A stretch of DNA of 64,000 bases from Candidatus Ulvibacter alkanivorans (lineage in GTDB: Bacteria > Bacteroidota > Bacteroidia > Flavobacteriales > Flavobacteriaceae), in assembly GCF_003333325.1 (NCBI RefSeq), contig NZ_QOLC01000080.1, positions 16,156-80,155 on the forward strand, written 5' to 3'. Below, one piece after another: positions 33,856-41,887 of the stretch; position 1 is the stretch's first letter, and the number at the start of each line of letters is the position of its first letter. The notes under the pieces are model-generated. The model had not been told where the DNA came from and made no database searches. It worked only from the letters and a program-made list of their open reading frames with translations. Made by a program: the position numbers and the translations under genes.

Positions 33856-35371
33856 TAGAGGCAACGAACGATTCCCATTCTTGAAACTTTTCCTCATTCA
33901 TTACCCGTTCCATTTTTACTTGTCCACCTTTCTTCTTGTTCTTGGCATTCCATTCGTAAAACACATTTGGCGATACCTTATGCACTTTCACCCCATTTAA
34001 GGCCTTTCCTCTAGCGACTTTATAATTTTTATTCGCCGTAGCAAGCGCATTGTCTAAGGCTTCGGAAAGTTTACTGCTATCAATATCACCTTCAGTTCCT
34101 AAATACCAATGGTGGTAAAATTCGTCATCGATCTTTACGGCAGCTAAAGTGAATTCCGGGATCTCAATATCAAATTTTTGTTCCAATTCTCGTAAAGCGG
34201 TTTCCATTTTATTGACCGACAATTGAGAACCTACGACGTTTAAAAAGAATTTTGTTCGCCCTGTGATCTTTATTTCTGCGCGTTCTACATCGGTAAAGGC
34301 GATGGTATCTCCTATTAAATAACGCCAAGCCCCAGACACCGTGCTCATGATCAATACATAGTCGGTATCCTTTTTAACTTCTCCTAAGCTAAGTGCTGGT
34401 GCATCATCAACTAACGACCCATCTTGATTTATATACTCTGGTTTAAAGGGTACAAATTCAAAATAAATTCCATTATCGGTTACTAATTTCATTGCAGTTG
34501 TTTCGGGTCGCTGCTGAAAGGCGATAAATCCTTCGGAAGCCAAATAGGTATCGATAACTGTAATAGGATGAGCCAATAACTTATTAAAACTCTTCTCATA
34601 AGGCTGAAAAGCCACTCCCCCACTTGTATATACTTGTAGGTTTGGCCAGATATCATGAATGGTATCTGCATTGTGATAAGCGATCACTTCTTTCATCATT
34701 AATTCCATCCATGAAGGTATTCCGCTCAAGGCACCAATATCCCATTCTTTAGCACGTTTTGCAATAGTTTGCACACGTTGGTCCCAATCGGGTATTTTCG
34801 CAATTTCCTCTCCCGGTTTATAGTACCCTTGAAACCAAAACGGAATATTACTTGCGCTTATACCACTTATTTCGCCTTCTAAAAATTCATCACGCTCTTC
34901 CAGGTCTGTTGAGCTTCCCAACATCATGATCTCCTTTTCGAAGAAGTCGGTAGGAAGGTCGAAGTTCGACAAGGCTCCTACCTGCTTTATCCCGGTAGTT
35001 CGTATCGCATCGATCATCGCATCTGTTACCGGAATTCGTTTACTCGTCTTACCTGTAGTCCCACTGCTTAACGCAAAATAAGAAGGTTTTCCCGGCCAGG
35101 TTATATCTTCTAATCCGTCTTGCACACGATTCCACCATTCTTCTTTCATTTTATTATAGTCATGGTAAGGAATCGTTTCAGCGAATTCTTTTTCTATGGT
35201 TGTAGCATCTAGTATTTTCCGGAAACCGTAATACTTTCCGAAGGCAGTATCCTTTGCTTTTTCCAACAGTGAGATTAGTACTTCTTTTTGTGCTTCTACC
35301 GGAGACGGTTCAGAAACAAGGGAACCTCTTAATTCGATTGCACTTTTTATAATAGATCCTAAAATTGCCAT
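33848..35371 (-). CDS. GH3 auxin-responsive promoter family protein (acyl-adenylating amidosynthetase-like)
   Basis: The 507-residue cytoplasmic protein is homologous to plant GH3 enzymes, which adenylate a carboxylic acid and join it to an amino acid. The ATP-binding motif YFALSSGTTGKTSKR near residue 96 matches GH3 motif 1. The YTSGGVAFQPYEKSF block near residue 252 and DTYLASEGFIAFQ near residue 275 correspond to motifs 2 and 3. The hormone-binding region cannot be inferred. Bacterial members are common in Bacteroidota but their substrate is not established. It is transcribed alone with a near-consensus -7 box. Confidence 0.9.
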   Translation of the reverse strand: MAILGSIIKSAIELRGSLVSEPSPVEAQKEVLISLLEKAKDTAFGKYYGFRKILDATTIEKEFAETIPYHDYNKMKEEWWNRVQDGLEDITWPGKPSYFALSSGTTGKTSKRIPVTDAMIDAIRTTGIKQVGALSNFDLPTDFFEKEIMMLGSSTDLEERDEFLEGEISGISASNIPFWFQGYYKPGEEIAKIPDWDQRVQTIAKRAKEWDIGALSGIPSWMELMMKEVIAYHNADTIHDIWPNLQVYTSGGVAFQPYEKSFNKLLAHPITVIDTYLASEGFIAFQQRPETTAMKLVTDNGIYFEFVPFKPEYINQDGSLVDDAPALSLGEVKKDTDYVLIMSTVSGAWRYLIGDTIAFTDVERAEIKITGRTKFFLNVVGSQLSVNKMETALRELEQKFDIEIPEFTLAAVKIDDEFYHHWYLGTEGDIDSSKLSEALDNALATANKNYKVARGKALNGVKVHKVSPNVFYEWNAKNKKKGGQVKMERVMNEEKFQEWESFVASIS

Positions 35372-35393
35372 ATGATTTGGTATAATTCGGTTT

Positions 35394-35401
35394 TAAAAAT
35401 A
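35394..35401 (-). promoter_or_regulatory. near-consensus -7 box of the GH3-like gene
   Basis: The minus strand reads TATTTTTA, one base from TAnnTTTG, 22 bases before the ATG. Confidence 0.35.
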
Positions 35402-35469
35402 GCTAAATCTGTAGCTCGAACCTTCTTTTTAATGGAAGTTTAACCTTTTACTTTCGGCTGCTAATTGAG

Positions 35470-35477
35470 TATCTTTG
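35470..35477 (+). promoter_or_regulatory. -7 box of rluF, placed for a leaderless transcript
   Basis: TATCTTTG is an exact match ending only 4 bases before the ATG at 35482, with TTA 19 bases upstream. Start of transcription 4-6 bases after the box would fall on or next to the ATG. Confidence 0.5.
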
Positions 35478-35481
35478 TCTT

Positions 35482-36264
35482 ATGACACACCATCCAGATT
35501 CGGTTCGAATAAACAAAGCGATTAGTGACAGTGGGTACTGTTCGCGAAGACAGGCAGACACTTTAATTGAGCAAGGACGTGTCACTATAAATGGTACGGT
35601 TGCGACCTTAGGAGACCGTGCTATGCCGGATGATGAGATCATGGTTGACAACAAAAAGATCACCGAAAATGACAATCTTGTCTATATCATGTTAAACAAA
35701 CCGGTTGGGATTACATGCACTACCGATCAACGAGTGAAAGGCAATGTGGTCGATTTTATAGGGCACACGGAGCGAATATTTCATGTAGGAAGATTAGATA
35801 AGCCCAGTGAAGGACTGTTACTTATGACCAATGACGGTGATATTGTGAATAAAATTCTGCGTGCTGGGAATCGCCACGAAAAAGAATATATCGTTACGGT
35901 TGATCGTCCTATTACCGAGGACTTTTTAAAAAGGATGCGAAATGGAATTCCTATTCTTGATACCGTTACAAAAAAATGTGAGGTTGAACAGATAAGTCGG
36001 TTTATTTTTAGGATCGTTTTGGTGCAAGGGCTTAACCGACAAATTAGAAGGATGTGCGAATATCTGGGCTACGAGGTAACTGCATTGCAGCGCATTCGGA
36101 TCATGAATATCACCCTAGGAGACCTACCCGTAGGGAAATGGAGAGATCTTACCGAAAAAGAGTTGCAAGGACTCAAGGACGCAGTTTCAGATTCTAAGAA
36201 CATACCTCAAGCCGCTAGGACACAAAGTACAGGAGGCAAAAGACGCAGAGGTCGGCAACATTAG
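35482..36264 (+). CDS. rluF: 23S rRNA pseudouridine synthase RluF-like (RsuA/RluB/E/F family)
   Basis: The enzyme isomerises a uridine of 23S rRNA (position 2604 in E. coli for RluF). The 260-residue protein has an S4 RNA-binding domain, RINKAISDSGYCSRRQADTL near residue 8, and the catalytic GRLDKPSEGLLLMTNDGD near residue 109, whose Asp attacks the base. The RQIRRMCEYLGYEVTAL motif near residue 179 is typical. The C-terminal tail is basic (GGKRRRGRQH). Assignment to RluF rather than RluB/E is by general resemblance. Confidence 0.9.
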   Translation: MTHHPDSVRINKAISDSGYCSRRQADTLIEQGRVTINGTVATLGDRAMPDDEIMVDNKKITENDNLVYIMLNKPVGITCTTDQRVKGNVVDFIGHTERIFHVGRLDKPSEGLLLMTNDGDIVNKILRAGNRHEKEYIVTVDRPITEDFLKRMRNGIPILDTVTKKCEVEQISRFIFRIVLVQGLNRQIRRMCEYLGYEVTALQRIRIMNITLGDLPVGKWRDLTEKELQGLKDAVSDSKNIPQAARTQSTGGKRRRGRQH

Positions 36265-36275
36265 GGCATAAAAAA

Positions 36276-36303
36276 ACCACGCACCGATTGAGTAGCGCGT
36301 GGT
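36276..36303. terminator. bidirectional terminator between rluF and hsp20
   Basis: ACCACGC (36276-36282) pairs with GCGTGGT (36297-36303). A run of seven A (36269-36275) gives T7 on the minus strand for hsp20, and CATTTTC follows on the plus strand. Confidence 0.7.
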
Positions 36304-36336
36304 CATTTTCAACTAACTAACCAAATTAAATTTCAA

Positions 36337-36786
36337 TTATGAAATCTCAACCATTCTTTTAATTTCTTTCTGCTCTTCTTTCTTTGCCAAGGCAATTGTT
36401 AAGACACCATTTTCGTAAGACGCTTTGATATCTTCTGTATTTACATTTTCCGGCAAATTGAAAGATCGCTTAAAACTAGTATAGTTGAATTCTTTTCTCG
36501 TATACTTCGTTTCTTTTTCTTTTTCTGAAGTTTCCTGCTCTTTTGAATCGCTTTTTGAAGCAACTTCCGAAGTGATATTTAACACCATATCATCTACTTC
36601 AATTGAGAAGTTTTCCTTCGTTAATCCAGGAGCCGCCAACTCGATTACAAAGTTCGCAAAATTCTCTTGAATATTCACCGCTGGAATGCTAAAGTTTTCA
36701 TAATTAGGCACATCCAAGCGATTTTCATTAAATAGCTCGTCAAAAATTGACGGGAACCAAACGTTATTTCTTTTAACTACTTTCAT
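36337..36786 (-). CDS. small heat-shock protein, Hsp20/alpha-crystallin family
   Basis: Hsp20 proteins hold unfolding clients in large oligomers without ATP. The 149-residue chaperone has the alpha-crystallin domain from about residue 33 to 130: NFVIELAAPGLTKENFSIEV, then FKRSFNLPENVNTEDIKASY, and the signature ENGVLTIALAKK near residue 124. A C-terminal I-x-I/V-like oligomerisation motif is weak. Upstream lie two phased 18-bp direct repeats next to the predicted promoter, suggesting heat or stress control by a repeat-binding factor. Confidence 0.95.
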   Translation of the reverse strand: MKVVKRNNVWFPSIFDELFNENRLDVPNYENFSIPAVNIQENFANFVIELAAPGLTKENFSIEVDDMVLNITSEVASKSDSKEQETSEKEKETKYTRKEFNYTSFKRSFNLPENVNTEDIKASYENGVLTIALAKKEEQKEIKRMVEIS

Positions 36787-36832
36787 ATCATTATATTATA
36801 TTTTATACTCATTTTTTTCAAGCTGAGTATAG

Positions 36833-36859
36833 CAAATTAAATTCCATTTCAATTTTCAA
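36833..36859 (-). promoter_or_regulatory. predicted promoter of hsp20
   Basis: On the minus strand TTG (36859-36857), 17 bases, then TAATTTG (36839-36833), a one-base-short form of TAnnTTTG. The -33 TTG lies inside repeat copy 1. Confidence 0.45.
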
Positions 36860-36902
36860 GTCATTTTGTCGTTAACCCATCAATTTTTCAAGTCATTTTG
36901 TC
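36853..36902. repeat. two phased 18-bp direct repeats upstream of hsp20
   Basis: TTTTCAAGTCATTTTGTC occurs at 36853-36870 and exactly again at 36885-36902, start-to-start distance 32 bases (about three helical turns), each also preceded by CAAT or CAATT. The first overlaps the -33 element of hsp20. The position suits an activator or repressor that binds twice on the same helix face. Confidence 0.75.
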
Positions 36903-36965
36903 TTGTGAAATATCAGTGACGAGTATTTTTAATTCATTTTTAAGAAAAACAGTCAGGAATATACC

Positions 36966-36973
36966 TACATTTA
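36966..36973 (+). promoter_or_regulatory. near-consensus -7 box of the DUF2254 gene
   Basis: TACATTTA, one base from TAnnTTTG, lies 21 bases before the ATG at 36995. Confidence 0.3.
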
Positions 36974-36994
36974 AAGTCAATTGGCTGTGATTTT

Positions 36995-38284
36995 ATGAAA
37001 CATCTCTACATTAGACTGCTTACTTTTTTCAATACCATTAAGAGTAAAATTGCATTTTACCCTACTCTGCTTTCTGTTTTAGGAATTATTTGGGCCTTCA
37101 CTATGGTCTCTTTGGAAGGGAACGGAATTTCAAAACGGTTGATGGAAGTTGCGCCGAGTCTACTGCTTGAAGATGGAGACACCGCACTTACGATCATGAG
37201 TGTTTGCATTGGAGGTCTCATCTCCATGATGGTGTTTAGTTTCTCTATGGTAATGCTCTTATTAAGTCAGGCATCCAGCAACTTCTCACCGCGATTGTTA
37301 CCCGGACTTATCTCAGACAAGCGGCACCAGATTATCTTAGGCACCTATCTAGCCACTATATTGTATAACATTTTTACGTTATTCGCCATTGAACCCGATG
37401 ATGAAAAATACAGTCTTCCGGGGCTTTCCATTTTGCTTGGGATTATACTTACCATATTGTGCCTATGTTTGTTCATCTATTTTATCCACAATATCTCTCA
37501 AAGCATTCAGATCAATAATATATTGGATGATATTTTCGACAAATCCAGACGTAGACTTTCCGAAGCCATAGAAAAGGAAGATAAAAAAGATGAGTCGCTA
37601 CTTGAATCCTTTCCGAACACTTCAAATTGGCACAGTTATACCACCATCAAAAGTGGCTATTTTCAGAATATATCCTTTAAGAACATCTTAGGAATTTGCA
37701 AGGAACTTGATACTCGACTTTACTTTATGGTGCCTAAAGGGTTATTTGTCCTACAACATGCACCGTTCATCAAGTCGGAGAAGGAATTGGATGAAGAATC
37801 GGTAAAGCGGATCCTATCTAATATTAATTTTTCACGCGGAGAACTCGTAGAGGACAACTATATCTTGGCCTTTAAGCAAATTACCGAGATCATAGTAAAA
37901 GCGATGTCGCCTGGAATCAACGATCCCGGGACTGCTATAAATGCGATCGATTACCTAACCGAACTACTTGCGCTACGTATGAAAAAGCGAGATTCGGGCG
38001 TGTTGGTCCACGAGGAAAAAGCTTATATCAAGATGGCTGTGGTGACTTTTGAAGAACTGCTTTATAATGTCATGGCATCTATTCGCACCTATTGTAAGCA
38101 CGATCCTATTTTAGTTCAGAAACTACTTTGGATGCTCTATTATTTAAAATCGGAATCGGTTTGCAGAGAAGTCTATAAAGAGTGTATAGAAAATGAGCTC
38201 GCTCTGCTTCTGAAGGTGTCTCAGCAAGCTTTGGACACCGAAGAAGACATTGAGGCCATAAAGGCGTATAGCAATAGGTTTTAG
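36995..38284 (+). CDS. DUF2254 domain-containing membrane protein
   Basis: The 429-residue protein has four hydrophobic segments in its N-terminal half (about residues 18-38, 65-90, 110-130, 140-165). The loop FSMVMLLLSQASSNFSPRLL near residue 88 is the most conserved part of DUF2254. A soluble C-terminal half carries AMSPGINDPGTAINAIDYL near residue 306, another family hallmark. The family is predicted to be membrane-bound, with no established function; an ion channel or sensor has been suggested from topology only. Its 3' end overlaps the TerB-like gene on the other strand by 4 bases. Confidence 0.88.
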   Translation: MKHLYIRLLTFFNTIKSKIAFYPTLLSVLGIIWAFTMVSLEGNGISKRLMEVAPSLLLEDGDTALTIMSVCIGGLISMMVFSFSMVMLLLSQASSNFSPRLLPGLISDKRHQIILGTYLATILYNIFTLFAIEPDDEKYSLPGLSILLGIILTILCLCLFIYFIHNISQSIQINNILDDIFDKSRRRLSEAIEKEDKKDESLLESFPNTSNWHSYTTIKSGYFQNISFKNILGICKELDTRLYFMVPKGLFVLQHAPFIKSEKELDEESVKRILSNINFSRGELVEDNYILAFKQITEIIVKAMSPGINDPGTAINAIDYLTELLALRMKKRDSGVLVHEEKAYIKMAVVTFEELLYNVMASIRTYCKHDPILVQKLLWMLYYLKSESVCREVYKECIENELALLLKVSQQALDTEEDIEAIKAYSNRF

Positions 38285-38679
38285 TTGTAATAGGTCTGAA
38301 AGATCTTCATCAATTCCTCTGTAGGGATCACATTGTTGTCGTATGTTTCCATTCGTTGCAAAATTTGATCTAACACACCGGGACGGATTCCTAGTTTTAG
38401 TCCGAAATTTCGCACTGCGACGATCTCTTTTTCATGCGTTTCATTGTCTACGTTCATTACCAGCACCAATTTGTAGAAATGGGTAATTCGTTCTAATTCG
38501 GTATACAATACTTTAGAAGGTTGGGGATGGTGAAAAAGTGTGTTTACTTCTTCTGAACTAACGCCCATACGGGCGGCAATACGCACTATAAAATCATATT
38601 CACTATCGGTCACCTTCTCGTCGGCTTTAGCCAGTTGAATTAGGTCACTAATAAGTGCTTGGTTTTCTTGGTTTCTCAT
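38281..38679 (-). CDS. TerB-like (tellurite resistance family) helical protein
   Basis: The 132-residue all-helical protein has the TerB acidic metal-site pattern: LIQLAKADEKVTDSEYDFI near residue 11 and VMNVDNETHEKEIVAVRNFG near residue 72. Despite the family name no ter operon (terC/terD) is nearby, so tellurite resistance should not be assumed. The ATG at 38679 is chosen over a longer open frame because the upstream 23 codons run through a terminator hairpin and look non-coding. Confidence 0.8.
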   Translation of the reverse strand: MRNQENQALISDLIQLAKADEKVTDSEYDFIVRIAARMGVSSEEVNTLFHHPQPSKVLYTELERITHFYKLVLVMNVDNETHEKEIVAVRNFGLKLGIRPGVLDQILQRMETYDNNVIPTEELMKIFQTYYN

Positions 38680-38693
38680 AGGTCTAAAATAAA

Positions 38694-38722
38694 AAAATCC
38701 CGATTGATGAGAACGGGATTTT
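38694..38722 (-). terminator. intrinsic terminator after the small exported protein gene
   Basis: AAAATCCCG (38694-38702) pairs with CGGGATTTT (38714-38722). T7 follows on the minus strand. A T-run on the other side makes it possibly bidirectional. Confidence 0.75.
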
Positions 38723-38744
38723 AATTTTTTTTGAAACTCTAAGG

Positions 38745-39074
38745 TCACATAGTCACTCTAACTGGCAGTTTATAAGAAACACCTTGTTTCAGTTCTACCT
38801 CGAGTTTATGATAATTAAGACGCCTTTTCACAAAGGCTTCTAACTCTTGGTTTGCAGTTTCTACAGATAACACTACAACTTCATTTTTTTCATTCAAAAT
38901 AAATGAAACTTGTGCGTACATCTCCTGATCTAGCTTAAAATCAGGGTTTTCAAGTAGTTTTCCAAATTCTTCCGTTGTAGGATTGTCGTCATTTACTGCA
39001 GGTAGTGCAGCAGCCGAAAGGCTAGTTCCAATTAGTAGGGCAAAGGCCACTACAAGTGCATTTAGTTTTTTCAT
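38745..39074 (-). CDS. small exported protein of unknown function
   Basis: The 109-residue protein has a clear signal peptide (MKKLNALVVAFALLIGTSLS, cleavage after AAALPA or nearby). A mature part of about 85 residues resembles the TonB C-terminal-like fold by pattern only: FILNEKNEVVVLSVETANQELEAFV then KLEVELKQGVSYKLPVRV. Such domains are common in small flavobacterial periplasmic proteins. I do not recognise a function. A terminator follows the stop, and upstream an 11-bp direct repeat lies in the gap before sucC. Confidence 0.78.
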   Translation of the reverse strand: MKKLNALVVAFALLIGTSLSAAALPAVNDDNPTTEEFGKLLENPDFKLDQEMYAQVSFILNEKNEVVVLSVETANQELEAFVKRRLNYHKLEVELKQGVSYKLPVRVTM

Positions 39075-39132
39075 GCTATTCGTTTTAAAGATTGATATAC
39101 TTAATAGACAGCCTAGACCGCCAAAATGTTAC

Positions 39133-39162
39133 CAATATTTTAAAAGATTAACAATATTTTAA
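39133..39162. repeat. 11-bp direct repeat upstream of the small exported protein gene
   Basis: CAATATTTTAA occurs at 39133-39143 and 39152-39162, 19 bases apart (just under two helical turns). It sits about 60-90 bases before the ATG at 39074, in AT-rich DNA, so chance is possible. Confidence 0.35.
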
Positions 39163-39186
39163 CGCAACCATTTGATTATCAACAAA

Positions 39187-39213
39187 AAAAGCCTTGATTG
39201 ACTCAAGGCTTTT
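39187..39213 (-). terminator. intrinsic terminator of sucC
   Basis: AAAAGCCTTGA (39187-39197) pairs with TCAAGGCTTTT (39203-39213), 11 bp with a 5-base loop, 20 bases after the sucC stop; the minus strand continues with a run of T. Confidence 0.85.
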
Positions 39214-39232
39214 CAACTAATTATGCGTTTTA

Positions 39233-40423
39233 TTACGAAAGTACTTGTTGTACCTTGTCTGCAGCTTCTTGAAACTCGATCGCACTTTGAACGTCTAATC
39301 CGCTGTTATCGATCAGCTCCTTTGCAATATCTGCATTGGTTCCTTGTAGGCGTACAATAATAGGTACTTCAATGTTCCCCATATTCTTATACGCATCTAC
39401 GATTCCCTGGGCTACACGATCACATCGAACGATCCCTCCAAAGATATTTACCAAGATCGCTTTTACATTCGGGTCTTTTAAGATAAGTTTGAATGCGGCC
39501 TCTACGCGCTCGGCATCTGCAGTACCCCCAACATCTAAGAAGTTTGCCGGTTCTCCGCCCGCTTGTTTAATAAGATCCATAGTTGCCATTGCCAGTCCGG
39601 CGCCGTTTACCATACATCCTACATTTCCGTCCAGATCTACATAGTTAAGTCCCACTTCTTTGGCTTCCACTTCTGCGGGATTCTCCTCTCGCTTATCACG
39701 CATCGCCATATAGTCTTTATGACGAAACAAGGCATTATCATCTAGACTTACTTTAGCATCTACAGCAATAATTCTATCATCACTGGTCTTTAATACCGGG
39801 TTGATCTCAAACAAAGAAGAATCACTATTCGTATAGGCTTTGTATAGCGCGGTTACGAATTTGGTCATTTCTTTAAATGCCTTCCCACTAAGTCCAAGGT
39901 TAAAAGCAACACGTCTTGCTTGAAAAGGTAAAATTCCTGTCGCCGGATCTATTTCCTCATGAAAGATCAAATGCGGTGTCTCCTCGGCAACTGTTTCAAT
40001 GTCCATTCCACCTTCTGTAGAATACATGATCATGTTACGGCCTGTGCTTCTATTTAACAATACACTCATATAATACTCTTCAGGCTCATTATCGCCCGGG
40101 TAATATACATCTTCGGCTATAAGAACTTGATGTACTTTTTTTCCTTCTGCACTTGTTTGTGGCGTGACGAGATTCATACCAATGATTTGATTTGAGATCT
40201 GCTCCACTTCTTGTAGGTTTTTAGCGAGCTTTACTCCGCCACCTTTACCACGTCCACCTGCATGAACCTGGGCCTTAATAACGTGCCAACCGGTACCTGT
40301 TTCCTCGGTCAATTTTTTAGCTGCATTAACTGCTTCTTCCGGTGTAGTAGCAACGATTCCGCGTTGTATCTCAACTCCAAAACTGTTTAATATTTCTTTT
40401 CCTTGATATTCGTGTAGATTCAT
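39233..40423 (-). CDS. sucC: succinate--CoA ligase (ADP-forming), beta subunit
   Basis: SucC with SucD converts succinyl-CoA to succinate with substrate-level phosphorylation in the TCA cycle. The 396-residue protein starts MNLHEYQGKEIL and has the ATP-grasp fold. Motifs are KAQVHAGGRGKGGGVKLA near residue 45, the E-I-N-P metal site near residue 204, and the CoA/phosphate-proximal VNIFGGIVRCD near residue 319. No sucD lies next to it in this window. A -7 box lies upstream and a strong terminator downstream, so it is likely monocistronic. Confidence 0.97.
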   Translation of the reverse strand: MNLHEYQGKEILNSFGVEIQRGIVATTPEEAVNAAKKLTEETGTGWHVIKAQVHAGGRGKGGGVKLAKNLQEVEQISNQIIGMNLVTPQTSAEGKKVHQVLIAEDVYYPGDNEPEEYYMSVLLNRSTGRNMIMYSTEGGMDIETVAEETPHLIFHEEIDPATGILPFQARRVAFNLGLSGKAFKEMTKFVTALYKAYTNSDSSLFEINPVLKTSDDRIIAVDAKVSLDDNALFRHKDYMAMRDKREENPAEVEAKEVGLNYVDLDGNVGCMVNGAGLAMATMDLIKQAGGEPANFLDVGGTADAERVEAAFKLILKDPNVKAILVNIFGGIVRCDRVAQGIVDAYKNMGNIEVPIIVRLQGTNADIAKELIDNSGLDVQSAIEFQEAADKVQQVLS

Positions 40424-40451
40424 AATAGCCTGTTATACGTTTTCAGATCAG

Positions 40452-40459
40452 CAAAAATA
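40452..40459 (-). promoter_or_regulatory. -7 box of sucC
   Basis: The minus strand reads TATTTTTG, an exact match, 28 bases before the ATG. Confidence 0.5.
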
Positions 40460-40605
40460 GCAAATTCTATAGGATTGTACCATTCTTTTGTTGAGTTCTT
40501 CGGAAAAGCTTTCAGAAAAAATAATTGAAAATTTTATGGTTTTCTTAATGAAGAATCCTACGCTAGCTATTAATTTTACGCCCTTAATTCAAAAACAAAT
40601 AAAAA

Positions 40606-41811
40606 ATGACACACCAAGACCTTTTGTCTGTAGTTCGGGAATATGAAAGTCCCTTGTATGTTTACGATGCTTCAAAAATTGAGGCACAATATAAACGTCT
40701 AAGCACTGCATTCAAGGGAGTCAAACAGTTACGAATTCACTATGCTGTAAAAGCGCTGTCTAATATTACTGTTTTGAAGTTTTTAAATAAGCTTGGTGCC
40801 GGCTTGGATACCGTGTCCATTCAAGAAGTTCGGCTAGGGTTAGAGGCAGGGGTAGCACCTCAACACATCATTTACACACCCAACGGTGTGTCCTTAGAGG
40901 AGATTGAAAAAGCGGCACAGTTAGGCGTTCAGATAAACATCGATAATTTATCGATCCTTGAACAATTTGGAACTCGTTATCCGGACACACCGGTTTGCAT
41001 ACGTATTAATCCGCATGTTATGGCGGGCGGTAACACAAACATTTCTGTAGGTCATATCGATAGTAAATTTGGTATCTCTATTCACCAGCTACCACATATT
41101 GAACGGATTGTTAAGAATACCAAGATGAACATTAACGGTATCCACATGCATACCGGTAGCGATATTTTAGATATTGATGTATTTCTATATGCATCTGAGA
41201 TCTTATTCGAAACAGCCAAGCATTTTGATAATTTGGAGTTTATCGACTTCGGAAGTGGATTTAAGGTGCCCTACAAAGCCGGTGATATTGAAACCAACGT
41301 AGAAGAACTGGGGAAAAAACTTAGCAAGCGCTTTAACGAGTTTTGTAAGGAGTATGGTAAAGAGCTTACACTTGCTTTCGAACCCGGCAAGTTCTTAGTG
41401 AGTGAAGCGGGTACGTTTTTGGCGCAAGTAAACGTAGTAAAACAAACCACATCTACGGTATTTGCGCAGATAGATAGCGGTTTTAACCACTTTATACGAC
41501 CAATGCTGTACGGGTCGCAACATGAAATCGAGAACATTTCGAACCCGAAAGGGCGAGAGCGCTTTTACAGTGTGGTAGGGTATATTTGTGAGACCGACAC
41601 CTTTGCCAATAATCGTCGAATTTCAGAAATAAGAGAAGGAGATATTTTAGCTTTTAGCAATGCCGGTGCGTATTGTTTTACCATGGCAAGTAATTATAAT
41701 TCTCGATACCGTCCTGCCGAAGTACTATGGTACGAGGGTAAAGGACATCTTATTAGAAAACGAGAAACTTTTGACGACATCATCAAAAACCAAGTCGTGA
41801 TCGACCTATAA
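40606..41811 (+). CDS. lysA: diaminopimelate decarboxylase
   Basis: LysA decarboxylates meso-diaminopimelate to lysine with PLP. The 401-residue fold-III enzyme has the Schiff-base lysine in HYAVKALSN near residue 46, the His in GIHMHTGSDI near residue 182, the phosphate-binding FGSGFKVPY near residue 212, EPGKFLVSEAG near residue 262, and the C-terminal EICETDTF-type Cys motif (GYICETDTFA near residue 326). It stands alone between divergent sucC and a strong terminator. dapD, an earlier step, is at 10951. Confidence 0.97.
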   Translation: MTHQDLLSVVREYESPLYVYDASKIEAQYKRLSTAFKGVKQLRIHYAVKALSNITVLKFLNKLGAGLDTVSIQEVRLGLEAGVAPQHIIYTPNGVSLEEIEKAAQLGVQINIDNLSILEQFGTRYPDTPVCIRINPHVMAGGNTNISVGHIDSKFGISIHQLPHIERIVKNTKMNINGIHMHTGSDILDIDVFLYASEILFETAKHFDNLEFIDFGSGFKVPYKAGDIETNVEELGKKLSKRFNEFCKEYGKELTLAFEPGKFLVSEAGTFLAQVNVVKQTTSTVFAQIDSGFNHFIRPMLYGSQHEIENISNPKGRERFYSVVGYICETDTFANNRRISEIREGDILAFSNAGAYCFTMASNYNSRYRPAEVLWYEGKGHLIRKRETFDDIIKNQVVIDL

Positions 41812-41814
41812 CAC

Positions 41815-41840
41815 AAAAGCCCTCCTAGGAGGGCTTTTTT
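41815..41840 (+). terminator. intrinsic terminator of lysA
   Basis: AAAAGCCCTCC (41815-41825) pairs with GGAGGGCTTTT (41828-41838) around a 2-base loop (so probably a tetraloop), followed by TT; it begins 3 bases after the stop. Confidence 0.9.
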
Positions 41841-41861
41841 AGTTACAGTTGTAAAATTGAG

Positions 41862-41869
41862 TATCTTTA
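41862..41869 (+). promoter_or_regulatory. near-consensus -7 box of the SRPBCC gene
   Basis: TATCTTTA is one base from TAnnTTTG and lies 18 bases before the ATG. Confidence 0.35.
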
Positions 41870-41887
41870 ATCATCAAATTAGCGATT

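Noticed and set aside
38281..38679. Tellurite resistance island
   Set aside because: Only a single TerB-fold protein is present, with no terC/terD/terZ genes nearby.
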